In this document: positions 22,548 to 30,568 of the stretch, piece by piece
Position numbering within the stretch: the first letter of the stretch is position 1
Layout of the letters: each line of letters starts with the position of its first letter
From: Anaerofilum sp.
Lineage (GTDB): Bacteria; Bacillota; Clostridia; Oscillospirales; Ruminococcaceae
Length of the DNA: 31,022 bases
Assembly (NCBI GenBank): GCA_020024115.1
Contig: JAHHUF010000007.1
Span: 1-31,022 of the forward strand
Direction: 5' to 3'
Program-made: the position numbers and the translations under genes
Notes under the pieces: model-generated
What the model saw: only the letters and a program-made list of their open reading frames with translations
What the model was told of the DNA's origin: nothing
Database searches by the model: none

Positions 22548-23948
22548 CTAGATTGGATGACTTTTCTGAATATAATCTACATGGTCTCCATCAACACCCA
22601 TTTGCTTTTGTTTTCTTGTTTCAAAAAACTTGGGAGCAATTTGAGGAAACATTGCATAGATAAGCACATCTTCTGGCTGTATGGTATAACAAGTTGCCTG
22701 CTGTTTGAGCTGTTCCAACTCTGGAGAAAGAGTGTCCGCAAAACGGCACTCAATGCGGCTTTCCCCTGCCAGAATTTGTTCTGCAAACTCTGGGTTAATG
22801 GGGGCAGGGCTTTTGCCGTATTCCCCTCGAATCATGGCTTTAAACTCTTTGGTCACCATTTGATACCGTTTTCCCAGAATCACATTTAACACTGCCTGTG
22901 TTCCAACAATTTGGCTAGTGGGTGTCACCAATGGCGGATACCCTGCCTCCTGCCGAACCCGTGGAATTTCCTGCAACACTTCATCCAGCTTGTCCTCTTT
23001 GTTGGCATCTTTCAACTGTTTCAGCAAATTGGACAACATTCCACCCGGAACTTGATAAAGCAAAGTGTTGGCATCCACCCCCAGCATTTTGGGGCTGATT
23101 TGACCATTTTGCAGATATTTTTCACGCAGTTTTGCAAAATATTGTCGTACAGGTTCAATTTTTTTCAAATCCAAGCCTGTATCATATTCTGTGTTCCGTA
23201 AAGCTGCAACCATGCTTTCAGTTGATGAGTGCGAAGTTCCCATTGCCAAGGGACTGATTGCAGTATCAATCATATCCGCACCTGCTTCAATTCCTTTGAG
23301 CAAGCTCATAGATGCCAAACCAGAGGTATAATGGCTGTGCAGGTTGATGGGAAGTTTGACCGTTTGTTTCAGCTTTTGCACCAAGTCAAACGCCGCTTTG
23401 GGGGTGAGAAGCCCTGCCATATCCTTAATGCAAATGGAATCCGCTCCCATTTCTTCTAATTGCTTTGCATATTGTGCAAAATATTCATTGCTATGTACTG
23501 GGCTGAGTGTATAGCTGATTGCTGCCTGTACATGGGCTTTTTCCTGTTTTGCCGCATCAATGGCTGTTTGCAGATTGCGTGCATCATTCATTGCATCAAA
23601 AATACGCAGAATATCAATGCCGTTTGCTACGGACTTTTGCACAAAATACCGCACCACATCATCTGCATAGGGACGATAGCCCAGCATATTTTGCCCACGA
23701 AAGAGCATTTGCAGCTTTGTGTCTGGCATTTCTTTACGCAGAATCCGAAGACGCTCCCAAGGGTCTTCGTCTAAAAAGCGAATACAAGCATCAAAGGTTG
23801 CACCACCCCAACACTCAACTGCATAATATCCCACCTCATTCATTGCAGGCAGAATCGGACGCATTTCGTCCATTGTCATTCTTGTGGCAAGCAGTGATTG
23901 ATGTGCATCCCGCAATGCCACTTCGATAATTTTTACAGCAGTTGCCAT
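22548..23948 (-). CDS. Pyruvate/oxaloacetate carboxyltransferase (OadA / transcarboxylase 5S-like)
   Basis: TIM-barrel carboxyltransferase that moves a carboxyl group between oxaloacetate and biotin, leaving or using pyruvate. Seen: LRDAHQSLLATRM with metal-ligand Asp14, the carbamylated-lysine motif IKDMAGLL (Lys175), and metal-binding HSH (His204, His206), in the order found in OadA, PycB and transcarboxylase 5S. At 466 residues it ends after the carboxyltransferase part and lacks a fused biotin domain; the biotin carrier is the adjacent separate gene. GAGGGAAG precedes the ATG. It is the last gene of the operon, with a strong terminator. No OadB-type membrane subunit is nearby, so a sodium-pumping decarboxylase is not supported by context. 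A transcarboxylase partner role is an alternative. Confidence 0.9.
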   Translation of the reverse strand: MATAVKIIEVALRDAHQSLLATRMTMDEMRPILPAMNEVGYYAVECWGGATFDACIRFLDEDPWERLRILRKEMPDTKLQMLFRGQNMLGYRPYADDVVRYFVQKSVANGIDILRIFDAMNDARNLQTAIDAAKQEKAHVQAAISYTLSPVHSNEYFAQYAKQLEEMGADSICIKDMAGLLTPKAAFDLVQKLKQTVKLPINLHSHYTSGLASMSLLKGIEAGADMIDTAISPLAMGTSHSSTESMVAALRNTEYDTGLDLKKIEPVRQYFAKLREKYLQNGQISPKMLGVDANTLLYQVPGGMLSNLLKQLKDANKEDKLDEVLQEIPRVRQEAGYPPLVTPTSQIVGTQAVLNVILGKRYQMVTKEFKAMIRGEYGKSPAPINPEFAEQILAGESRIECRFADTLSPELEQLKQQATCYTIQPEDVLIYAMFPQIAPKFFETRKQKQMGVDGDHVDYIQKSHPI

Positions 23949-23964
23949 CTTGCTTCCCTCTTTT

Positions 23965-24324
23965 CTAATCCATCACAACCAAAATATCATCTGCATTCAC
24001 TGTGTTTCCTTTTGTACAGGAGATTGCAGTAACGACACCATCTTGTGGGGCAACAATTTCATTTTCCATTTTCATTGCCTCCAAAATCACCAAAACCTGC
24101 CCTGCTTTGACCGCTGCTCCAACTGTGGTTTTGATGTCCAAAATATTTCCCGGCATAGGAGCTTTCACATTTATTTTTCCCTGTGTCGGTTGTGGAGCAG
24201 GGGCTGTGTATGCTGACGGTGGTGTTGATGTTATTGTTTGTGCAGGCTGTGGTGCATCAAGGGCAACTTCTTCCACTGTCACATCATACGCTGTACCATT
24301 TACTGTAATATTAAATCGTTTCAT
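23965..24324 (-). CDS. Biotin carboxyl carrier protein
   Basis: Carries carboxybiotin between two carboxyltransferases. Seen: a short N-terminal beta part (MKRFNITVNGTAYDVTVEEV), an Ala/Pro/Thr/Gln-rich flexible linker (about residues 22-48), and a C-terminal biotinyl domain with the biotinylated lysine in EAMKMENE (Lys85). At 119 residues this equals the free carriers of transcarboxylase (1.3S) and of methylmalonyl-CoA or glutaconyl-CoA decarboxylases. A GGGAG site precedes the ATG. It lies between the CoA-type and the pyruvate-type carboxyltransferase genes, with 16-37 nt gaps. Confidence 0.94.
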   Translation of the reverse strand: MKRFNITVNGTAYDVTVEEVALDAPQPAQTITSTPPSAYTAPAPQPTQGKINVKAPMPGNILDIKTTVGAAVKAGQVLVILEAMKMENEIVAPQDGVVTAISCTKGNTVNADDILVVMD

Positions 24325-24361
24325 CTTGATTCACTCCCACAAAATCATATTTTATCCACAA

Positions 24362-25678
24362 TTACAACGCCATGTTTCCATGCTTTTTGGAAAGCCGTTT
24401 TCCGCGTTTGGATTGCAGCATCTCCAAAGCTGCTGCAACGGTTATACGCAAAGTGGCTGTATCTGCCTGCATCTGTGCCAATCCCTGCTCCATTGCTGCT
24501 TGTGCAGAACAGCACTCCTCTGCATACTGCTTTGCTTTTTCCTCTGCTGCTTGAATTGGCTGTTTGTTTAATTCCTGCTCAAACAAAATGCTCACCATTG
24601 CTTTTGGTTCCAATGGTGCAACGGTACAGCCTTGCAAAGCAATTGTAAGGTCTGCACTGCACAAAGCAGTATAAACAGGGCCAATAACATTTCCTGCAAG
24701 AATTGCTATTTTTGCAGTGGTTGCATCTGCATAGGTGCAAGCCAAACGCGCAGCCTCTCGAATTCCACCTGCCAAATCCTCACTGCTGCTTTTTTCAAAA
24801 CCCATGCTGTGTACCAATGTAATCACAGGAATGTTGTATGTATCACACAAACGCACAAACCGTGCAATTTTTGCCACACTTTCATGCTCCAAACAGCGGT
24901 CAGAAGTCGCCACCACTCCCACTGTTCTCCCCTCAATGGTTCCGAAAGCAGTGTAGGAATTGCGTTCACCGTAATTGGGGAACAACTCCATATCTCTGTC
25001 ATGGTCAATCAAAGATGCACCTGTCCGAATTCTGCAATAGTCTTCCATATCCAGCGGAATTTGCGGCATTGCGTAATCCAGTTGGCTGCCACTGTCCAAA
25101 TTGTTGGAAGGCAGCAGCATAATCACATCTTTTGCTGCTAAAATTGCTTGCTCCTCTGTTTCGTAGACAACTGCGGCAATTCCTGCTTTTTCCGCAAATG
25201 CCGCACTGCCTGCTCCTTCCAGCTTATCTCCATTGGCATTGCTTGTAAAAGGTGGTGTCAAAAACAATTGCCCCTGATTTGCCATAAGGCAGAGGTCTGC
25301 ACTGGCTGCCTGAATGGCGGCTGTGCCTCCGCACACACCAACTACAACTGCAATTTGCGGAATCACCCCAGAGATTTCTCCGATGGTTTGGGTTAAATGG
25401 CTGGTTGCCTGCAATGCTTCCAACCCCTTTTCTAAAACTGCACCAACAGAATGATAAAAAGTTACAACCGGATTTCCTGTTTTTGCTGCCAGTTGCAATA
25501 GTTCTGCCATTTTTAAGGCATCTTTGGGGTTCATCGCCTCTCCGTTTTGGCAAATTGCATAGCAGCGGTTGCCTTTCACCATTCCACAAGCTGCTGCAAC
25601 TGCCGTTTGCACAAACAACGGAGTATAGTTGCTTTCATCAAAAAACAACTCAAAAATTTCTGTTTGCTTCAAAGCCAT
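24362..25678 (-). CDS. Acyl-CoA carboxyltransferase, short MmdA/PccB-like (transcarboxylase 12S-like)
   Basis: Crotonase-fold carboxyltransferase expected to move carboxyl between biotin and a CoA ester. Seen: an N-terminal half with ISGVIPQIAVVVGVCGGTAA (about residues 103-122), and a C-terminal half with AFGTIEGRTVGVVATSD, SVAKIARFVRLCDTYNIPVI, and the tail KKHGNMAL, which matches the KKHGNIPL end of MmdA/PccB proteins. At 438 residues it is shorter than the usual 505-525, mainly at the N-terminus, and the oxyanion-hole GPCAGGA motif reads GVCGGTA. Substrate is therefore uncertain. AGGAGG precedes the ATG. It is first of three carboxylation genes and follows rluB by 34 nt without a terminator. 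Confidence 0.85.
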   Translation of the reverse strand: MALKQTEIFELFFDESNYTPLFVQTAVAAACGMVKGNRCYAICQNGEAMNPKDALKMAELLQLAAKTGNPVVTFYHSVGAVLEKGLEALQATSHLTQTIGEISGVIPQIAVVVGVCGGTAAIQAASADLCLMANQGQLFLTPPFTSNANGDKLEGAGSAAFAEKAGIAAVVYETEEQAILAAKDVIMLLPSNNLDSGSQLDYAMPQIPLDMEDYCRIRTGASLIDHDRDMELFPNYGERNSYTAFGTIEGRTVGVVATSDRCLEHESVAKIARFVRLCDTYNIPVITLVHSMGFEKSSSEDLAGGIREAARLACTYADATTAKIAILAGNVIGPVYTALCSADLTIALQGCTVAPLEPKAMVSILFEQELNKQPIQAAEEKAKQYAEECCSAQAAMEQGLAQMQADTATLRITVAAALEMLQSKRGKRLSKKHGNMAL

Positions 25679-25712
25679 TTTCCAAACCTCCTTGTCCTAA
25701 ATTAAACAAATC

Positions 25713-26567
25713 TCAGCGACGAAATCCGCCTTTATTTTTGGTTTGTTTTGCAGGTTTTCTGCGCTGGTTTGCTGCTTTTGTCGCTTTTCGTTCTTCAGCC
25801 GCTTTTTGCTGACTAACTGTTTGGGCTTTTGCTTTTCCCTTTATAGCAGCAGCACGCAACGCATTGATTTCGCTTTTTGTTAGCTCACGGTATTGTCCGG
25901 GCTGCAACATTCCCAGTTTCACTGCACCCATTGCATTGCGGCGTAGACGGATAACATCCAGCCCCACAGCCTCACACATACGGCGAATCTGGCGATTTTT
26001 TCCTTCACGGATGGTCATTTCCATCACAGTACGCTCCGGCTCATCGGATACAACCTGAATCACAGCGGGCTGTGTCACACTGCCATCATCCAGCTTGACA
26101 CCCTTTGTCAGCTCTAAAATTTGTTCTTCGGTTGCGTGTGGGCGAACTGTAACACGGTACAGCTTGCTGACACCATGAGAGGGATGGGTCAGCAGGTTTG
26201 CAAAACTGCCGTCATTGGTGAACAGTAACATTCCCTCACTGTCTTTGTCCAAACGACCAATGGGAAATACTCGCACATCCAAATCCGAAAGCAAATCCAT
26301 AACAGTTTTTCTGCCCAGTTCATCGCTGGTGGTGGTGATAAATCCACGAGGTTTGTTGAGCATGATATAAACATGCTCTTGTGTTTTCGGAATATAAATT
26401 CGCTGACCGTCTACACTCAGCAAATCTTTCATGGTATCCATTTTATCGCCAACGCTTACAGGTCTGCCATTCAGTTTGACACGCCCCTCACGAATAATCT
26501 GCTCTGCTGCACGGCGGCTGCAAACACCCTGCTCTGACAATACCTTTTGAATTCTTACATCTCTCAT
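25713..26567 (-). CDS. rluB: Ribosomal large subunit pseudouridine synthase RluB-like
   Basis: Converts a specific uridine of 23S rRNA to pseudouridine. Seen: an N-terminal S4 RNA-binding domain (RIQKVLSEQGVCSRRAAEQI, then GRVKLNGRPV, residues 5-38), the catalytic aspartate motif IGRLDKDSEGMLLFTNDG (about residues 97-114), then REGKNRQIRRMCEAVG and VIRLRRNAMG. A Lys/Arg/Gln-rich C-terminal tail of about 40 residues is added (284 total). It overlaps ytfJ by 4 nt with GAGGAG upstream. In Firmicutes this gene commonly follows scpB and ytfJ. RsuA, RluB and RluE share these motifs; genomic context favours RluB. Confidence 0.92.
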   Translation of the reverse strand: MRDVRIQKVLSEQGVCSRRAAEQIIREGRVKLNGRPVSVGDKMDTMKDLLSVDGQRIYIPKTQEHVYIMLNKPRGFITTTSDELGRKTVMDLLSDLDVRVFPIGRLDKDSEGMLLFTNDGSFANLLTHPSHGVSKLYRVTVRPHATEEQILELTKGVKLDDGSVTQPAVIQVVSDEPERTVMEMTIREGKNRQIRRMCEAVGLDVIRLRRNAMGAVKLGMLQPGQYRELTKSEINALRAAAIKGKAKAQTVSQQKAAEERKATKAANQRRKPAKQTKNKGGFRR

Positions 26568-26953
26568 TCATCGTTCTCCTCTTTCGGTTCTTTTTTCAAC
26601 AGCCCTGTTATTTTATCCATCATTTCAGGCATCAATCCCAATGCACGGTCAATGTTGTTTGAAGTGTCACTCAGCTGCATCAAACGCACATTGCCATCTT
26701 TTTGCACCACAAGGAATGCAACAGGGGAAATGGTAACACCTGCGCCGCTTCCGCCACCAAACAAGTCCTTTGTCGCTTTGTTTGGCAGGTCACTACCACC
26801 CGATGCAAACCCAAAAGTCACTTTTGATACAGGCAGCACAGTTACACCGTCTGCCAAATTGATGGGATTGCCAATAATTGTATTGGAATCCACCATTTGA
26901 CGAATTTTCTCCATTGTTGTATCCATTAAACCTTTAATTGGATGCTCTGCCAT
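26564..26953 (-). CDS. ytfJ: Sporulation protein YtfJ (GerW family)
   Basis: Small spore-associated protein; in Bacillus subtilis GerW is needed for normal germination. Seen: a short N-terminal helix (IKGLMDTTMEKIRQMVDSNT), then GNPINLADGVTVLPVSKVTF, a Gly-rich GFASGGSD (about residues 48-55) and FGGGSGAGVTISPVAFLVV (about 65-83), which is the hallmark of the family. Length 129 is normal. GGAGGAT lies before the ATG at 26953. It stands between the DUF2953 gene and rluB, the standard order in spore-forming Clostridia. Confidence 0.94.
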   Translation of the reverse strand: MAEHPIKGLMDTTMEKIRQMVDSNTIIGNPINLADGVTVLPVSKVTFGFASGGSDLPNKATKDLFGGGSGAGVTISPVAFLVVQKDGNVRLMQLSDTSNNIDRALGLMPEMMDKITGLLKKEPKEENDE

Positions 26954-26977
26954 TGTTTTATCCTCCTTGTATGTGTT

Positions 26978-27835
26978 TTACAATATTTTGTTATTTTTTA
27001 ATTCTTTCAAAGCCCAAAATCCTGCAATCAAAAGCACCAAAGGGCTTGCAGTAATTTTTGCCTGAAGTTTTTCTTTGCCTTGATATTCTCCTGCAAAATC
27101 AGGAATCAAATCCAATTTGCGCAGCCGAAACTGCATCAAATTTGACAGTGATGCACAGATTCCACCAATCCAGCCATTCCATCTTCCAAAAGAAATCGCA
27201 GTTTTTGCGGCATCCTTTCCCTGAATGGGCCATCGAACCCACACCGAAACCCAAATGCCTTTCATTGCGATTTTCACAGCACCTTTTGCTGTTTTCAACA
27301 ATGACACCACTTTTTCAATGGTAGATGGTTCTATCTCTGATTTTTTTACAGGTGGAATTTTCTCTTTTTTCAAGTCTATTGTAACCGATTGAATTGGTTT
27401 TGGATTTTCTTTTGCTGGTTGTTGTTTTGGTGGTTCGATTACAGTTTCATGAATTGATTCTTTCTTCTCAAAAACAGCCTCTTTTTGCGGTTTGGGTGGT
27501 GGTTCAGGCTGTGTGTTCAGCGGTTGACCTTTATGCACATCTGACATTGGTTGTGCTGTTTCGTGTTGATGCTGTTCCGGCTGGCTCGGTTGGTGATATT
27601 CCAGTTCCGGTTTATGAAAAAACCGTTCTGCCCATTTCGGAATAGGGTAGACTTGAAACTGAATCCCCAATAATCTTAATTTTACGATATATTCCTTGTT
27701 TTCATATTCAATATAAACGGAAACAGGAATCAAAATCAGCAGCAAAACCAAACCCAGAAAAATCCCCAGCAACACCAGCACTGCTTTGAGCAAAAACAAC
27801 AGAACACTGCCGATTGCTCCTAAAATTGCCATCAT
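26978..27835 (-). CDS. DUF2953 domain-containing membrane protein
   Basis: Function unknown, but a regular partner of ytfJ and scpAB in sporulating Firmicutes. Seen: one or two N-terminal hydrophobic segments (about residues 3-40), a short EYIVKLRLLGIQFQVYPIPK beta region typical of DUF2953, and then a long low-complexity Pro/Gln/Lys-rich linker (about 75-165). A C-terminal domain follows (GRWNGWIGGICASLSNLM, PDFAGEYQGKEKLQAKI) with a final hydrophobic stretch (SPLVLLIAGFWALKEL). At 285 residues it is longer than most members because of the linker. The ATG at 27835 overlaps the scpB stop, with GGAGG 7 nt upstream. Confidence 0.8.
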   Translation of the reverse strand: MMAILGAIGSVLLFLLKAVLVLLGIFLGLVLLLILIPVSVYIEYENKEYIVKLRLLGIQFQVYPIPKWAERFFHKPELEYHQPSQPEQHQHETAQPMSDVHKGQPLNTQPEPPPKPQKEAVFEKKESIHETVIEPPKQQPAKENPKPIQSVTIDLKKEKIPPVKKSEIEPSTIEKVVSLLKTAKGAVKIAMKGIWVSVWVRWPIQGKDAAKTAISFGRWNGWIGGICASLSNLMQFRLRKLDLIPDFAGEYQGKEKLQAKITASPLVLLIAGFWALKELKNNKIL

Positions 27836-28425
27836 ATTTCATCCTCCGGCGGAAGTTCATCTTCTTCAAACAAAGAAACTTGCTCTGTTTTTTCCTGTGT
27901 GGATATTTCTCCCTGATGTTCATGCAAAGGTGGCAAATCCTCCAAACCGGAAAGCCCAAATGTATGCAAAAATACATCTGTTGTCCGAAAACTCAGCGGT
28001 CTTCCCGGCAAATCCAACCGCCCCGCTTCTTCCACCAAGCCTTTTTGAACTAGCTTTTGAATGGTGGATGAAGAATCCACTCCTCGCACCTGCTCTACAA
28101 AAGCACGGGAAACCGGCTGATTGTATGCAATAATCGCCAACACTTCCAAAGCTGCCGGTGATAACGGAGTATTTCGTTTGGTTGCCATAACCGCCTGAAT
28201 CATTGGCAAAAACTCATTCCTTGCTGCCATCTGCCAGCGGTCTTCCAATTGCAGCAAACAAATTCCTCTTGCCTGTCGGTTGTACTCTGCTTTTAGTGTT
28301 ACCAATGTTTGCTGAATTTCAAACACATCTGTTTCCAACACCTGCGCAATTTGTTGGGCTGTGATTGGTTCTGCACAAGCAAACAGCACTGCCTCCACAG
28401 CTCCACGATACCTTTTTTTCTCCAT
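27832..28425 (-). CDS. scpB: Segregation and condensation protein B
   Basis: Kite subunit of the Smc-ScpA-ScpB condensin that organises and separates chromosomes. Seen: two winged-helix domains; the first with YRGAVEAVLFACAEPITAQQ (about residues 6-25), the second with LSPAALEVLAIIAYNQPVSR (about 89-108), then EQVRGVDSSSTIQKLVQKGL and the conserved GRPLSFRTTDVFLHTFGLS. Length 197. I start at the ATG at 28425, with AAGGAG overlapping the scpA stop; a GTG three bases upstream (28428) is an equal alternative. A Glu-rich C-terminal tail follows. Confidence 0.95.
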   Translation of the reverse strand: MEKKRYRGAVEAVLFACAEPITAQQIAQVLETDVFEIQQTLVTLKAEYNRQARGICLLQLEDRWQMAARNEFLPMIQAVMATKRNTPLSPAALEVLAIIAYNQPVSRAFVEQVRGVDSSSTIQKLVQKGLVEEAGRLDLPGRPLSFRTTDVFLHTFGLSGLEDLPPLHEHQGEISTQEKTEQVSLFEEDELPPEDEI

Positions 28426-28432
28426 CACTGCC

Positions 28433-29143
28433 TTACTCCTTTTTTCTGCGATTGTTCAAAGCCAGAGTTTCATCTTGCTCAATGGTCATTCTTCCGGCAC
28501 GAATCAACTCCAACACAGCCAAAAAGGTTGCCACCGTTTGGCTTCTACCATCGCTTTTTTGAAACAAATCTTGCAGCTTTGTTAATTTTCCTGCCACCAG
28601 ATTTCGCAACACAAAAACCACTCTTGACCCAACCGACACAAAAGGTGCAGTTACAATGGGGTCAAACTGTTTTTGTGTGGGTGGTTTTCGGGATATGTTT
28701 TTTCCCATTGCATTGCGCAACGCATCTCGCAATAAGTAAGCCGGGTGATGCAAAGTATAGGTCATATCCTGCTCAATTTCCATTGGTTTTCGCAAAGCAC
28801 ACCCAATATCCTGCTCTCGCTGTGCCAGTTGTGCGGCAACTTGTTTGCACAAATTGTATTCAATCAGTTCTCCTGTCAGTTCCTGCTTCATGCGTTCTGC
28901 TTCTTCGCTTTTGGGCAGCAACAGATAGCTTTTCATCTGCACCAAACGAGCAGCCATTTCAATAAACTCGCTGGCAAGTTCCATACGGTTTTGTTGCACT
29001 GTGCGAATAATCTGAGTGTATTGGTCAATCAATGTTGTAATTTCAATTTCATATAAATCCATCTTGTTTTTGCTGACCAAGTGCAGCAAAAGGTCAAGAG
29101 GGCCTTCAAATTCTTCCAAATGAAAGGTTAACGCTTGCTCCAA
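28433..29143 (-). CDS. scpA: Segregation and condensation protein A
   Basis: Kleisin subunit that bridges the Smc head domains. Seen: N-terminal FHLEEFEGPLDLLLHLVSKN and KMDLYEIEITTLIDQY, the FIEMAARLVQMKSYLLLP helix, a variable middle, and a C-terminal winged helix (RSQTVATFLAVLELIRAGRM, then TIEQDETL). I start at a TTG at 29143 because GGGAG lies 7 nt upstream. It brings the start close to the conserved EFEGPLDLLL and gives 236 residues. A longer in-frame reading to 29218 would overlap the upstream protease gene by about 50 nt and has no support. TTG as start is inferred. Confidence 0.92.
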   Translation of the reverse strand: MEQALTFHLEEFEGPLDLLLHLVSKNKMDLYEIEITTLIDQYTQIIRTVQQNRMELASEFIEMAARLVQMKSYLLLPKSEEAERMKQELTGELIEYNLCKQVAAQLAQREQDIGCALRKPMEIEQDMTYTLHHPAYLLRDALRNAMGKNISRKPPTQKQFDPIVTAPFVSVGSRVVFVLRNLVAGKLTKLQDLFQKSDGRSQTVATFLAVLELIRAGRMTIEQDETLALNNRRKKE

Positions 29144-29169
29144 CAGTTTTCTCCCTTTTCCATCAGTGG

Positions 29170-29811
29170 TTATCGAAACATATTTATTATTGGCTCCACA
29201 AACCCTGTTGCTGCCCACAATACATTTTGTGCTATCTTGTTTAAATAATACAATGGAACATCCAAAGCTCCAAACATTACAAGAATCAACATACCAAACA
29301 TAATATATCGTTCATATTTCATAACCTGAAAATAATATTTTGTAGGTAAAAAAGTCAAAAAGATTCGGCTTCCATCAAATGGAGGGATGGGCAGCATATT
29401 AAAGACTGCCAACGAAAGATTTAAAGAAATAAAAATCCAAAGAAAAGAAGTTACAACGCTCCATATCACATTATTTGAAATCAGATACCAAGAAAATTTA
29501 TACAAAATCATTCCAATATATCCTAGCAAAAGATTGCACACCGGCCCTGCTGCTGCCGAAATTGCCATATCCCGTTTTGGATTGCGGAATCTTCTCACAT
29601 TGGTTGGTACAGGCTTTGCCCATCCAACCCCGGCAAGCACCATGCAAAAAGCACCCCACAAATCAAAGTGAGCCACTGGGTTGAGCGTCATCCTGCCATA
29701 GTCCTTTGCAGTGGAATCCCCCAATTTATAGGAAACAAATGCGTGTGCTGCTTCGTGGGCGGGGATAATCAGCAGCATTGCAATTGCACGCATTACATAA
29801 ACACCAAACAT
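29170..29811 (-). CDS. M50-family site-2-type membrane metalloprotease
   Basis: Multi-pass membrane zinc protease expected to cut substrates within the membrane. Seen: HEAAH zinc motif in IPAHEAAHAFVSYKLGD (about residues 17-33), NPVAHFDLWG, a GWAKPVP segment, and the second active-site motif FNMLPIPPFDGSRI, which supplies the aspartate ligand. There are about five hydrophobic segments and no PDZ domain, as in the short YwhC/YdfF-like branch. I start at the ATG at 29811 with AAAGGATG upstream; the in-frame start at 29844 has no site. Length 213. First gene of the scpAB operon. The substrate is unknown. Confidence 0.9.
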   Translation of the reverse strand: MFGVYVMRAIAMLLIIPAHEAAHAFVSYKLGDSTAKDYGRMTLNPVAHFDLWGAFCMVLAGVGWAKPVPTNVRRFRNPKRDMAISAAAGPVCNLLLGYIGMILYKFSWYLISNNVIWSVVTSFLWIFISLNLSLAVFNMLPIPPFDGSRIFLTFLPTKYYFQVMKYERYIMFGMLILVMFGALDVPLYYLNKIAQNVLWAATGFVEPIINMFR

Positions 29812-29855
29812 TTCAACATCCTTTCTTTGCACACATCCGAGCAATATCTGTTTAC

Positions 29856-29884
29856 ATTATACCTTTTTTCCTTATTATAAACAA
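29856..29884 (-). promoter_or_regulatory. Promoter of the M50-scpAB-carboxyltransferase operon
   Basis: Minus strand: TTGTTT (29879-29884), 17-bp spacer, perfect TATAAT (29856-29861). No terminator is visible between here and 22542, so up to nine genes may share this promoter. Confidence 0.65.
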
Positions 29885-29982
29885 GCTATCCGCTAATTCT
29901 CATAAAATTTTTAACATCTTTATCTTGTTTCGACATTTCCCTACAAAAATATGCTCCAGAAAAAACTTTTTTTCAAAAACTA

Positions 29983-30011
29983 TTGCATTTTGATTCTATA
30001 TTTGGTATTAT
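29983..30011 (+). promoter_or_regulatory. rpmB promoter
   Basis: Plus strand: TTGCAT (29983-29988), 17-bp spacer, TATTAT (30006-30011) with an upstream TGG that adds an extended -10. It lies 35 bp before the GTG start of rpmB. Confidence 0.8.
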
Positions 30012-30045
30012 ATTTAAGCAACTTTGAATAGAGGAGGTGCAGCAA

Positions 30046-30234
30046 GTGGCAAAGTGTGATTGTTGTGGCAAAGGCGTGACCTTTGGCATCCAGGTTTCTC
30101 ATTCTCATCGTCGTTCCAACCGTAGCTGGAAGCCCAATGTCAAGCGCGTTAAGGCTATTGTAGACGGTTCCCCCAAATATATCTACGCCTGCACCCGTTG
30201 CCTGCGCTCTGGTAAGGTTAACCGCGCTCTGTAA
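30046..30234 (+). CDS. rpmB: 50S ribosomal protein L28 (zinc-binding form)
   Basis: Large-subunit ribosomal protein. Seen: N-terminal MAKCDCCGKGVTFGIQVSHS, basic middle RRSNRSWKPNVKRVKAIVDG, and C-terminal YACTRCLRSGKVNRAL. Cys4 and Cys7 (C-x2-C) and the CTRC pair near the C-terminus form a zinc ribbon, so this is the C+ type of L28. Bacteria often keep a cysteine-less copy for zinc shortage; none is in this window. I start at the GTG at 30046, 8 nt after AGGAGG; an in-frame GTG at 30037 lies inside that site. Length 62, normal. It is a single-gene unit with a strong promoter and two terminators. Codons are visibly G/C-richer than in surrounding genes. Confidence 0.95.
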   Translation: MAKCDCCGKGVTFGIQVSHSHRRSNRSWKPNVKRVKAIVDGSPKYIYACTRCLRSGKVNRAL

Positions 30235-30263
30235 TTTTTGCGTGGACCAGAAAACACGAACGA

Positions 30264-30295
30264 AAGCCGATTCTGAAAAGAGTCGGCTTATGTTT
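30264..30295 (+). terminator. rpmB terminator 1
   Basis: An 11-bp stem (30264-30274 with 30279-30289, one G-U pair) closed by a GAAA tetraloop and followed by TATGTTTTT. It lies 30 nt after the rpmB stop. Confidence 0.88.
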
Positions 30296-30305
30296 TTATC
30301 ATTGT

Positions 30306-30340
30306 AGCCATTTCAGACTTTTTCTGGAATGGCTTTTTCT
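30306..30340 (+). terminator. rpmB terminator 2
   Basis: A 12-bp stem (30306-30317 with 30323-30334, one G-U pair), 5-nt loop, then a T-run. It stands directly behind the first terminator, so the two act in tandem. The rest of the 426-base gap to the XRE gene holds a repeat copy (30376-30485) and the XRE promoter. Confidence 0.85.
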
Positions 30341-30375
30341 TTTAGGAATAAACAACTTGCTTTTTCAAAAATTTT

Positions 30376-30485
30376 TAGCTTGTATCTCAAAAACGAAAAA
30401 ATTGATAAATTTTGAGTATTTTCAGCACAGCAGATGCTATTTATTGAAAAAGAAAAAATTTTTACTTTCTACATACCACTGCTAT
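30376..30485 (+). repeat. Dispersed MITE-like repeat, copy 3 (diverged, upstream of the XRE gene)
   Basis: About 110 bp, inverted with respect to copies 1 and 2 on the plus strand. It matches the complement of copy 1 in ordered blocks: AAATTGAT-ATTTT, then CACA--GATG, then TATTGAAAAAGAAAAA-TTT-ACTTTC near the end. It is clearly more degraded than the other two. It has the same orientation toward its downstream gene as the others. Boundaries are approximate. Confidence 0.45.
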
Positions 30486-30568
30486 ATTTGATTATAGAAA
30501 AAGATTTTTTAACAGTTCAAGCATCCTTTCCACCAGAATAATATAAAAAATATGGTTGCAACCTTCAG

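Noticed and set aside
22548..24324. Sodium-translocating oxaloacetate decarboxylase operon
   Set aside because: No OadB-type multi-pass membrane subunit or OadG-like membrane anchor is encoded nearby; the biotin protein has no membrane segment.
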